From positions 1 through 5,008 of the forward strand of contig PLRZ01000210.1 of the NCBI GenBank assembly GCA_003164075.1: DNA of 5,008 nt, in the 5' to 3' direction. The translations under genes were made by a program, and so were the position numbers. Below the pieces are notes generated by a model, which made no database searches, was not told the DNA's origin, and saw only the letters and a list, made by a program, of their open reading frames with translations. The stretch comes from Bryobacterales bacterium. Its GTDB lineage: Bacteria > Acidobacteriota > Terriglobia > Bryobacterales > Bryobacteraceae. Shown piece after piece: positions 1 through 5,008 of this stretch; position 1 is the first letter of the stretch, and each line of letters starts with the position of its first letter.

Positions 1-383
1 TGATTCAGACCATGGGCCGGGCCGCGCGGCACGTGGAAGGGCGGGCCATCCTGTATGCCGACGTGATGACCGACAGCATGCGGAGAGCGCTGGAAGAGAC
101 TTCGCGCCGCCGCAAGGTGCAGACGGAGTACAACGAGCGCAACGGCATCGTGCCGCAATCCATCGTGCGGCCGATCGACATGAGCCTGGTGGCCGTTGCC
201 GAAGGCGACTATGTCACCGTGCCGTTGGAATCGGACGAAGAGGTCGACAGCCTGACTCCCGAGCAGCGCGCGCGGTTCATCGGCGAGTTGGAGGAGCGGA
301 TGCGCGAAGCCGCCCGCAAGTTCGAGTTCGAGAAGGCGGCGCAGCTCCGCGATCGCGTAAAAGCTCTACGGATCAACGTCTGA
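1..383 (+). CDS. uvrB: UvrB, excinuclease ABC subunit B (3' end, partial)
   Basis: C-terminal part of the DNA-damage recognition helicase of nucleotide excision repair, which acts in the cytoplasm with UvrA and UvrC. The frame is open from the window edge (first full codon at position 3) to TGA at 381-383, giving about 126 residues of a protein usually near 660-700. The visible part opens with superfamily 2 helicase motif VI (IQTMGRAARH, matching QxxGRxxR). It continues with the UvrB signature EETSRRRKVQTEYNERNGI followed by PQSI. It ends in a UVR motif (roughly the last 35 residues, ERMREAARKFEFEKAAQLRD), which contacts UvrC. Nothing looks broken; it is simply cut by the window. A second in-phase stop (TAG, 384-386) follows at once, and the inverted repeat begins 2 nt after the stop. 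Identification is secure from the motif order. Confidence 0.97.
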   Translation, partial: IQTMGRAARHVEGRAILYADVMTDSMRRALEETSRRRKVQTEYNERNGIVPQSIVRPIDMSLVAVAEGDYVTVPLESDEEVDSLTPEQRARFIGELEERMREAARKFEFEKAAQLRDRVKALRINV

Positions 384-384
384 T

Positions 385-429
385 AGATCCTTGCATTTTG
401 AGCGGTTAGTGCTCAATATGCAAGGATCT
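385..429. repeat. 19-bp-arm inverted repeat (hairpin) between uvrB and the ATPase gene
   Basis: Left arm 385-403 (AGATCCTTGCATTTTGAGC) is the reverse complement of right arm 411-429 (GCTCAATATGCAAGGATCT), except for one T-T mismatch (397 against 417). The loop is 7 nt (404-410). It starts 2 nt after the uvrB stop codon. Neither side is followed by a T-run, so it is not a standard intrinsic terminator, although it could still stabilise the uvrB 3' end. The right arm recurs imperfectly at 467-483, just before the ATPase start. This suggests a binding site or RNA element tied to the downstream gene; that role is inference. Confidence 0.9.
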
Positions 430-466
430 CGGTGGCGTCGAACATCCTCGTAAAATGAATATGGTA

Positions 467-483
467 TGCTCAATTTACAAGGA
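467..483 (+). promoter_or_regulatory. Third copy of the repeat arm, ending on the ATPase Shine-Dalgarno
   Basis: TGCTCAATTTACAAGGA matches 410-426 (TGCTCAATATGCAAGGA) at 15 of 17 positions, in the same orientation as the right arm of the hairpin. Its last five bases, AAGGA (479-483), are the ribosome binding site of the ATPase gene, 8 nt before the ATG at 492. A protein or RNA recognising the repeat would therefore cover the translation start signal. The resemblance is seen directly; the regulatory reading is inference. A weak -10-like TATGCT overlaps its left end (465-470), without a convincing -35. Confidence 0.55.
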
Positions 484-491
484 ACGCGACG

Positions 492-1646
492 ATGCAGGTG
501 GAGCGCACCGTACTCTTCGAACGAATCCGAAAAGCCATTCGGTCGAATCCCGTCACGGCGCTCTACGGCCCGCGGCAGTGCGGTAAGACAGCCGCGGCAA
601 GACAGATCGCCGCCGCGGGCAAAGCCGAATACTTCGACCTGGAAGATCCCGTCAGCCAGCGGCGTCTGGCAGAACCGATGACCGCCTTGAGCCCGCTGCG
701 CGGCCTGGTGGTCATCGACGAGGTGCAACGGCAGCCCGATCTCTTTCCGGTACTGCGGGTGTTGGCCGATCGCAAGCCGCTCCGGGCGCGCTTCCTGGTG
801 TTGGGCAGCGCATCCCCGGAACTATTGCGCCAAGGGTCGGAATCGCTGGCCGGCCGCATTGCTTTTGTGGAAATGGAGGGATTCGATCTTGCGGAAGTGG
901 GCGCGCCGGCGATGCGCAAGCTTTGGTGGCGGGGCGGATTTCCGCGAGCCTTTCTGGCCCGCAACGATGCCGAGAGCCGGGCCTGGGAGGAGAACTTTAT
1001 CCTCACGTTTCTGGAACGCGACATCCGCGATTACGGAGTCCGGATTCCGGCCGCGACGCTCCGGCGCCTGTGGACCATGTTAGCCCACTACCACGGGCAG
1101 CTTTGGAACGGGTCTGAGATCGCTCGCTCCTTGGGTGAGGCCCATACCACGGTAAAGCGGCACCTCGATCTGCTGACGGGCGCCCTGATGGTGCGCCAGT
1201 TGCAGCCGTGGCACGTGAACCTGGGAAAGCGGCAGGTGAAGTCGCCCAAAATTTATTTGCGCGACACCGGTCTGTTGCATGCTTTATTGGGCGTACCGCA
1301 ATTCCGTGCGCTGGAGGGCCATCCCAAGGTAGGCGCTTCCTGGGAGGGCTTTGTCGTGGAAGAAGTGGTGCGCGCCGCCGGCGAGCGCAACTGCTATTTC
1401 TGGGCGACACAATCGGGTGCGGAACTGGATGTTCTGGTGACGGTGGGAGGCAAGCCGGTCGGCGTGGAAATCAAGTATGGCGACGCGCCCGGCATGACCA
1501 AGTCGATGCACATCGCGATCGACGATCTGAATCTCAGCCGGCTGCTGGTGGTCTATCCGGGGAGCGAATCGTACCCTTTGAACGAGAAGACCCTCGTCAT
1601 ACCGCTCGCCCGCCTGGGGGCGGAACTGCGGGGAAGGCGGGCTTAA
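492..1646 (+). CDS. AAA ATPase with DUF4143 / PD-(D/E)xK-like C-terminus (COG1373 type)
   Basis: A 384-residue protein of the widespread COG1373 family, whose physiological role is not established. The N-terminal AAA core has Walker A GPRQCGKT (residues 26-33), a FDLEDP strand (48-53), Walker B LVVIDE (72-77) and a sensor-like GSAS (105-108). WWRGGFPRAFLA (145-156) and FLERDI (173-178) are typical linker motifs of this family. Residues about 206-235 look like a helix-turn-helix (NGSEIARSLGEAHTTVKRHL). The C-terminal DUF4143 part carries E285, E311-L-D313 and E326-I-K328, spaced like a PD-(D/E)xK nuclease core. Length is normal and no residue is obviously missing. The ATG start is supported by AAGGAA at 479-484. 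It stands alone between uvrB and a convergent gene with which it shares TTAA at the stops. The repeat-bearing AT-richer leader suggests an acquired gene, possibly self-regulated; that is inference. Family call is firm, function open. Confidence 0.93.
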   Translation: MQVERTVLFERIRKAIRSNPVTALYGPRQCGKTAAARQIAAAGKAEYFDLEDPVSQRRLAEPMTALSPLRGLVVIDEVQRQPDLFPVLRVLADRKPLRARFLVLGSASPELLRQGSESLAGRIAFVEMEGFDLAEVGAPAMRKLWWRGGFPRAFLARNDAESRAWEENFILTFLERDIRDYGVRIPAATLRRLWTMLAHYHGQLWNGSEIARSLGEAHTTVKRHLDLLTGALMVRQLQPWHVNLGKRQVKSPKIYLRDTGLLHALLGVPQFRALEGHPKVGASWEGFVVEEVVRAAGERNCYFWATQSGAELDVLVTVGGKPVGVEIKYGDAPGMTKSMHIAIDDLNLSRLLVVYPGSESYPLNEKTLVIPLARLGAELRGRRA

Positions 1647-2608
1647 GAATCGAATACCGGCAGGGCCGCCATTTCCCCGGCGGGAATTGCTTCCAGCGGC
1701 AGGCCGGCCTTTCTCCAGGCTTCGAGACCGCCTCTGATCACCGAGCACAGCACGCCTTTTTGCCGCAGCGTATGCGCCACCTGCGCGCTGGTGGCCTCGC
1801 GCCGGCAGGTGCAATAAACGTACACCTGCTTGTCGAGCGGAAACTCGAGCGCCACCTGATTGAGCGCGTTCGGGTCAAGACGCCTTGAACCTTCGATGCG
1901 CATGGCCTTCGGCTGGTAGTAGCCGTGGCTGCGGACGTCGTAAACTACCGCGGTACCGGCGGACAGTTCGCGCGCCGCTTCGACAGGTTCCACGAAGGGC
2001 GCCTCGCGCAGGCCGCGCGTCTTTCGCCATGTCCAGATCCGGCTCCCTATGTAGACCGCCACCGCCGCCGCGACCATCCACGCCAATATGTGGCCGAACG
2101 TTTCGTAGCCGCGAGTGAGGCTCTTCAGCGCATCGCTAAAGAGAAATCCCGCCGTGAAATACCCGCCGGCGTAAAGCGCGGCGCCGGCCCCGTCCAGCCG
2201 CAGAAACTGGGCGTATCGCATGTTCATGCTGCCGGCCAGCGGAGGCGCCATGGTGTTGATCCCGGGGATAAACTTGGCGATTACCAGCAAAGTGCGGCCG
2301 CGGCGATAGAAGGCATCGGCCGAGCGCAGGATGCACGACTCGGGATTCAACGACAGCCGGCATAGCAGCGACAGCAGCCACCAGCCCGTATGGCGTCCCA
2401 TCAGGAACATCAGCGAGTCTCCCGATGCGATGCACACAATGGATCCGCCCACCGTCCACCATGGGTTCAGGAGCCCGCGCGCGCAGGCCGCCCCGGCCAC
2501 CAGCAGGGCCAGCGCCGCCGGGATGGGCAAACCGAACGTCTCCAAAAACGCCACCGCGAACAGTATGAGATATCCGTGTTCCGCGATGCGTGCGATCCAG
2601 GACTCCAT
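1643..2608 (-). CDS. DedA-family membrane protein fused to a rhodanese domain
   Basis: A 321-residue two-domain protein. Residues 1-195 form a DedA/SNARE-associated (VTT) membrane domain. It has hydrophobic stretches near 12-45, 53-70, 76-83, 143-160 and 172-190, the loop FLETFGLPIP (21-30), ASGDSLMFLMGRHTGWW (61-77) and KFIPGINTMAPPLAG (112-126). Residues about 207-305 form a rhodanese-like domain with the probable catalytic Cys266 in VYCTCRREATS and the closing IRGGLEAW (291-298). DedA proteins act in the inner membrane and are linked to lipid scrambling and proton-dependent homeostasis; rhodanese domains carry persulfide sulfur. The glutamate often found after PIP in DedA proteins is Ala here, and the arginines of the E. 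coli YqjA/YghB FP-loop are absent. I believe this is usual for the fusion subfamily. The start has no clear Shine-Dalgarno. It lies 45 nt after pip on the same strand and converges on the ATPase gene. Confidence 0.92.
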   Translation of the reverse strand: MESWIARIAEHGYLILFAVAFLETFGLPIPAALALLVAGAACARGLLNPWWTVGGSIVCIASGDSLMFLMGRHTGWWLLSLLCRLSLNPESCILRSADAFYRRGRTLLVIAKFIPGINTMAPPLAGSMNMRYAQFLRLDGAGAALYAGGYFTAGFLFSDALKSLTRGYETFGHILAWMVAAAVAVYIGSRIWTWRKTRGLREAPFVEPVEAARELSAGTAVVYDVRSHGYYQPKAMRIEGSRRLDPNALNQVALEFPLDKQVYVYCTCRREATSAQVAHTLRQKGVLCSVIRGGLEAWRKAGLPLEAIPAGEMAALPVFDS

Positions 2609-2653
2609 CCATATATAGATGAGGAACCGGGGGACGCGGATTCCAGCCCGGAT

Positions 2654-3613
2654 CTACCGGAAGGCCAGTCTGTCCGTCGCCGCCACCAGGGCGCGGCTGT
2701 TGGGCGGATCGAAAGCGCTGTGGCCGCTGTCGGGAGTAATCACCAGATCGGCTTCGGGCCACTCCCGGTGGAGCGCCCACGCGCTCTCCATGGGACAGAC
2801 CACGTCGTAACGGCCCTGCACCATCACTCCGGGGATGTGGCGGATGCGCGAGGCGTTGCGTAGCAACTGGTCGTCGGTTTCGAGGAAACCCTTGTTGACG
2901 AAGTAGTGGACCTCAATCCGCGCGAAGGCCAGGGCAAATTCGTCCTCTTCGTAGTGGCCGGCGAAGGCGGCGTCGGGTAACAGCTTGGAAGTGGCGCCCT
3001 CCCATCCACTCCAGATCTTCGCCGCGGCCAGCCGCACGGCCGCGTCGTCGCTGGTAAGCCGGCGGTGGTAGGCGGAGAGCAGATCGCCGCGCTCGGCCTC
3101 GGGGATGTGTGCCAGATACGGCTCCCATGCATCGGGATAGAGCACCGACGCGCCGCGCTGGTAGAACCAGTCGATCTCCTGCTTGCGGAGGAGGAAGATG
3201 CCGCGGAGAACGATTTCGGTGACGCGGTCGGGATGCGTTTGAGAATACGCGAGGGCCAGGGTAGAGCCCCAGGATCCGCCAAACACCTGCCAGCGCTCGA
3301 TACCGAGGTGCTGGCGGAGCTTCTCGATGTCGGCCACCAGGTCCCAGGTAGTGTTGGCTTCGAGAGATGCGTAGGGCGTGCTCTTGCCGCAGCCGCGCTG
3401 GTCGAAGTTTACGATGCGGTACTTCTCGGGGTGGAAGAAGCGGCGCTGTTTCGGATCGGAGCCGCCGCCGGGGCCGCCATGCAGGAAGATCACCGGCTTG
3501 CCGGAGGGGTTGCCGCTCTCCTCGAAGTAAATCTCGTGGACCGGTGAAACCTGAAGCCGGCCCGTGTTGTAGGGCTCGATCGGAGGGTAAAGCCAGGTGA
3601 TGGGATCCTTCAT
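2654..3613 (-). CDS. pip: Proline iminopeptidase (alpha/beta hydrolase, peptidase family S33)
   Basis: A 319-residue cytoplasmic peptidase that releases N-terminal proline from peptides. Sequence features are the oxyanion motif HGGPGGG (45-51), DQRGCGKS (71-78), the nucleophile elbow GGSWGS with Ser114 (112-117), the acid in GRYD (Asp270) and the catalytic His298 in SGHS. The whole protein follows the Xanthomonas-type Pip pattern, including TTWDLVADIEKLR, FGGSWGSTLALAYSQTHP and RIEVHYFVN, and length fits (about 313-320). The frame stays open far upstream, but the family begins near LYPPIEPY, so I chose the ATG at 3613. An in-frame ATG at 3643 would add MPNHRLSESI. Neither has an ideally placed Shine-Dalgarno: AAAAGGGG lies 13 nt before 3643. 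It follows the thiE-like gene by 59 nt (29 nt from the alternative start) and precedes the DedA fusion by 45 nt. Function is confident; the start is not. Confidence 0.95.
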   Translation of the reverse strand: MKDPITWLYPPIEPYNTGRLQVSPVHEIYFEESGNPSGKPVIFLHGGPGGGSDPKQRRFFHPEKYRIVNFDQRGCGKSTPYASLEANTTWDLVADIEKLRQHLGIERWQVFGGSWGSTLALAYSQTHPDRVTEIVLRGIFLLRKQEIDWFYQRGASVLYPDAWEPYLAHIPEAERGDLLSAYHRRLTSDDAAVRLAAAKIWSGWEGATSKLLPDAAFAGHYEEDEFALAFARIEVHYFVNKGFLETDDQLLRNASRIRHIPGVMVQGRYDVVCPMESAWALHREWPEADLVITPDSGHSAFDPPNSRALVAATDRLAFR

Positions 3614-3650
3614 GATGGATTCGGAAAGCCGGTGGTTGGGCATCGTGGGC

Positions 3651-3680
3651 AGTATACCCCTTTTGTCCGCGCCTATTGAA
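3651..3680 (-). promoter_or_regulatory. Possible promoter before pip
   Basis: On the - strand TATACT (3656-3651) matches the -10 consensus at 5 of 6 positions. TTCAAT (3680-3675) sits 18 nt upstream but matches the -35 at only 3 of 6. The -10 ends 7 nt before the in-frame ATG at 3643, so transcription would begin at or next to that codon: a nearly leaderless mRNA, or a leader of about 30 nt for the preferred start at 3613. The element overlaps the last codons of the upstream thiE-like gene. Weak, sequence-only evidence. Confidence 0.3.
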
Positions 3681-4233
3681 ACATGGAAATCCCGGCCACG
3701 CCCGCGGCCCCCGCGGCCAGGCATTGGGAGGCGTTCTCCGCGGTGACCCCGCCCAATGCCAGCACGGGAATCCGCACCGCGTGGGCCGCTTCGCGCAAAC
3801 GGCCGATGCCCAGCGGCGCGCCGTAAGGGGCTTTCGACGCGGTATAGAAGACCGGTCCGAAGACGGCGAAATCGGCGCCTTCGTCCTCGGCGGCGCGAAG
3901 CTCGGCGAGCGAGTGTGTGGACACTCCGATGTGGAATCCCGCCGGCACGATCGCGCGCCACACACCCGGCGGCAGGGAGCGCGACGGCAGATGCACCCCT
4001 CCGGCGCCGCACGCCAGTGCGATATCCACGCGCGAGTTGACCAGGATGCGCGTGCCCGCGGGGTTCTCCAGCGCCACAACGCGGCGCACCAGGTCGCACA
4101 ATTCGCGCGCCGAGAGATCCTTTTCGCGAATCTGGATCAGGTGGACGCCGCCGGCCAGGGCGCGCGCAATGTGGGCGAGCAACGGGGCCACTCCCCCGGC
4201 GGCGCGGCGGTCGGTGATGTAGTAGCGCAGCAT
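3673..4233 (-). CDS. thiE: ThiE/TenI-family protein (thiamine phosphate synthase or thiazole tautomerase-like)
   Basis: A 186-residue TIM-barrel protein of the thiamine phosphate synthase / TenI superfamily, somewhat shorter than the usual 205-220. Visible motifs are YYITDRR (4-10), IQIREKD (33-39; Q34, R36 and K38 match the HMP-pyrophosphate site), VNSRVDIAL (65-73), [11 protein letters not shown] (79-89), [10 protein letters not shown] (102-111), [10 protein letters not shown] (125-134) and [10 protein letters not shown] (158-167). ThiE joins HMP-PP to thiazole phosphate to make thiamine phosphate. Its two Mg-binding aspartates normally lie in NDR and in the HLGQxD loop. Here these are NSR and HLPSRS, resembling TenI instead (from memory, NGR and QLPSGS in B. 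subtilis), and the TenI-like His is kept (His107 in THS). The activity is therefore uncertain, though REKD and the phosphate loop are ThiE-like. The ATG overlaps the preceding stop by 1 nt (TAATG), implying translational coupling. No other thi gene is in the window. Confidence 0.85.
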   Translation of the reverse strand: MLRYYITDRRAAGGVAPLLAHIARALAGGVHLIQIREKDLSARELCDLVRRVVALENPAGTRILVNSRVDIALACGAGGVHLPSRSLPPGVWRAIVPAGFHIGVSTHSLAELRAAEDEGADFAVFGPVFYTASKAPYGAPLGIGRLREAAHAVRIPVLALGGVTAENASQCLAAGAAGVAGISMFQ

Positions 4234-4820
4234 TAGAGCGGCGTGTAGTAGCGCTCGCCGGCGCATGCGCGGCACACGGTCCGGTTGTCGCGGACCACTT
4301 CGCGCCGAAAGCTGACGGGCTCGCCGCATTGCGCGCACAGCGGCCGCGGCCCTTTGTAGCCGGGCAGGTCCTCGGGGCCCAGCGCCACGCGCACCCACTC
4401 CGTCCGGAACAGTTCCTCGTCGGTCATGTGGCGATAGGCGCGCATCTGCTGTTGGTTCTTGCCGGCCATCTCGGGGTACAGTTCGCGGGCGCGCGCTTTG
4501 GCGCTCTCGCGCGCCAGAATGCGGACCGCGCGGTCCTCCCGCAGATCGCAAAAAGTAGCGGCCATTTTACCGAAGTCGCGAAACTTGAGAGCGCGCTTGC
4601 CCAGCCGGCAACCGGTGACCACGGGGATGGCGTCGGTGGCGCAGCGGTCGATCTCGACGAAGGTGACCAGGCGTTTGCGGTCGGCGCCCGCGGGGTCAGC
4701 CAGGCCCAGCAGTTTCATGCCGTACAGCGCCATCCGCAAGCCCAGAATCTGGCCGGCGCATAAGTGTCCGTGGGCCAGTTCGGCGAGGTGTTCGTACTCC
4801 TCTAAAGATTTCAACGGCAC
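4233..4820 (-). CDS. FmdE-family protein (formylmethanofuran dehydrogenase subunit E-like) with C-terminal zinc ribbon
   Basis: A 195-residue protein of the FmdE family (Pfam FmdE, PF02663). The N-terminal signature HGHLCAGQ (17-24) carries the conserved His/Cys metal-site residues and is followed by [11 protein letters not shown]. Further family motifs are [11 protein letters not shown] (55-65), the VTGCRLG turn (68-74) and KFRDFGKMA (79-87). The C-terminus is a four-cysteine zinc ribbon: C162-x2-C165 and C183-x2-C186. In methanogens FmdE belongs to formylmethanofuran dehydrogenase, but many copies occur in bacteria without that pathway and their role is unknown; no other fmd/fwd gene is visible here. 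The start is GTG at 4820, with TTG at 4814 as the alternative. The HGHLC motif so close to the N-terminus leaves little other choice, and no Shine-Dalgarno is evident. It begins 8 nt after the lyase stop and overlaps the thiE-like gene by 1 nt, so it is probably co-expressed with both. Confidence 0.88.
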   Translation of the reverse strand: MPLKSLEEYEHLAELAHGHLCAGQILGLRMALYGMKLLGLADPAGADRKRLVTFVEIDRCATDAIPVVTGCRLGKRALKFRDFGKMAATFCDLREDRAVRILARESAKARARELYPEMAGKNQQQMRAYRHMTDEELFRTEWVRVALGPEDLPGYKGPRPLCAQCGEPVSFRREVVRDNRTVCRACAGERYYTPL

Positions 4821-4827
4821 AGCCCAT

Positions 4828-4833
4828 TTTATA
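4828..4833 (-). promoter_or_regulatory. -10-like hexamer before the FmdE-family gene
   Basis: TATAAA on the - strand (4833-4828) overlaps the stop codon of the lyase gene and ends 7 nt before the GTG start at 4820. That is the spacing expected if transcription started on the start codon. No good -35 is visible about 17 nt upstream, and the 8-nt gap to the lyase gene already explains expression by read-through. Low confidence. Confidence 0.2.
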
Positions 4834-5008
4834 GCGGCCGGAATCGCGCGCTGAAATGGCGCAGGTAGGGCGGCTCTTCCACAATCTCCATGCCGCGAAT
4901 CTCCTGCTTGCGCTCGTTGACCTCCAGGATCGCTTCCACCACGTAATCGATGTGGCTCTGGGTATAGACGCGCCGCGGTATGGCCAGACGGAGCAACTCA
5001 TGCCGCGC
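4829..5008 (-). CDS. tnaA: Tryptophanase / beta-eliminating lyase (3' end, partial)
   Basis: The last 59 residues of a PLP-dependent lyase, entering from the right edge and ending at TAA (4831-4829). There is no start codon in the window. The visible sequence runs ARHELLRLAIPRRVYTQSH, then IDYVVEAILEV, then a middle part with KQEIRGMEIVEEP, and finishes YLRHFSARFRPL. This matches the C-terminus of tryptophanase (E. coli pattern ELLRLTIPRATYTQTHMDF ... EPKVLRHFTAKL) and, slightly less well, tyrosine phenol-lyase (IPRRVYTYAHMD ... LRFFTARF). Such enzymes cleave tryptophan to indole, pyruvate and ammonia, or tyrosine to phenol. HELLRLAIPR and LRHF favour tryptophanase, while IPRRVYT and ARF lean to the phenol-lyase, so substrate is not decided from this piece. 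It is the first visible gene of the - strand run and lies 8 nt before the FmdE-family gene. Confidence 0.85.
   Translation of the reverse strand, partial: ARHELLRLAIPRRVYTQSHIDYVVEAILEVNERKQEIRGMEIVEEPPYLRHFSARFRPL

Noticed and set aside
385..429. The hairpin as an intrinsic terminator for uvrB
   Set aside because: There is no T-run after the stem on either strand, and the right arm recurs near the ATPase start, which fits a gene-linked repeat better.
366..728. A - strand open frame across the intergenic repeat and the ATPase 5' end
   Set aside because: It is antisense to Walker A and Walker B of the ATPase, has no motif, and reads through the inverted repeat.
2609..2653. The pip-dedA gap as a terminator or promoter
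   Set aside because: Only a 5-bp CCGGG/CCCGG stem with a long loop and no T-run is present. TATATA lies just 3 nt before the dedA ATG, too close for a start on that codon.
2913..4079. A 388-codon - strand open frame overlapping pip and thiE
   Set aside because: It is an out-of-frame shadow with an Arg/Pro/Ser-rich composition typical of GC-rich DNA. The overlapping frame has full Pip and ThiE motifs.
3614..4099. N-terminal extension of pip by about 160 codons in the same open frame
   Set aside because: The extension is arginine/glycine-rich, low in recognisable motifs, and lies antisense-free but out of frame over the well-supported thiE-like gene. Pip family proteins start near the LYPPIEPY motif.
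3676..4236. A 186-codon + strand open frame opposite the thiE-like gene
   Set aside because: It mirrors the thiE-like gene almost exactly on the other strand, is Gly/Arg/His-rich and has no motif. It is a shadow of GC-rich codon use.
4696..5001. A 101-codon - strand open frame at the right edge starting with ATG
   Set aside because: The frame beside it reads as the conserved C-terminus of a tryptophanase-type lyase and ends at 4829. The ATG frame has no recognisable features.

Overview
The window is GC-rich bacterial chromosome with dense, closely packed genes and consistent G/C at third codon positions. The gene set (excision repair, a tryptophanase-type lyase, an FmdE-family protein, a thiamine-pathway enzyme, a proline iminopeptidase, and a DedA-rhodanese fusion) suggests a free-living soil or sediment bacterium. 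Acidobacteriota (Solibacter/Bryobacter-like) is my best guess, but it rests on the overall look of the proteins and I hold it weakly.

Layout. The left edge (1-383, + strand) is the 3' end of uvrB. A 108-nt, relatively AT-rich intergenic region follows (384-491). It holds a 19-bp-arm inverted repeat directly after the uvrB stop. A third, imperfect copy of the repeat arm ends on the Shine-Dalgarno of the next gene. That gene (492-1646, +) encodes an AAA ATPase of the DUF4143/COG1373 type with a C-terminal PD-(D/E)xK-like signature.

Everything to the right is on the - strand and reads as one run of close genes, in transcription order: the 3' end of a tryptophanase/beta-eliminating lyase (5008-4829), an FmdE-family zinc-ribbon protein (4820-4233), a short ThiE/TenI-family protein (4233-3673), proline iminopeptidase (3613-2654) and a DedA-type membrane protein fused to a rhodanese domain (2608-1643). 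Gaps are 8 nt, a 1-nt TAATG overlap, 29 or 59 nt depending on the pip start, and 45 nt, so co-transcription is plausible. The last gene converges on the ATPase gene, and the two stop codons overlap within a shared TTAA.

How they fit together. uvrB and the - strand run are ordinary housekeeping or metabolic genes. Amino-acid breakdown (tryptophanase, Pip) is mixed with thiamine metabolism and sulfur or membrane functions, and I see no single obvious pathway. The ATPase gene with its repeat-bearing leader looks like the accessory insertion: it has a clear Shine-Dalgarno, whereas none of the four - strand starts in view has a well-placed one. The points most worth a second look are the three-copy repeat leader of the ATPase, the TenI-like active-site substitutions in the ThiE-family protein, and the tryptophanase-FmdE pairing. 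I see no evidence for a wholly new multi-gene system.
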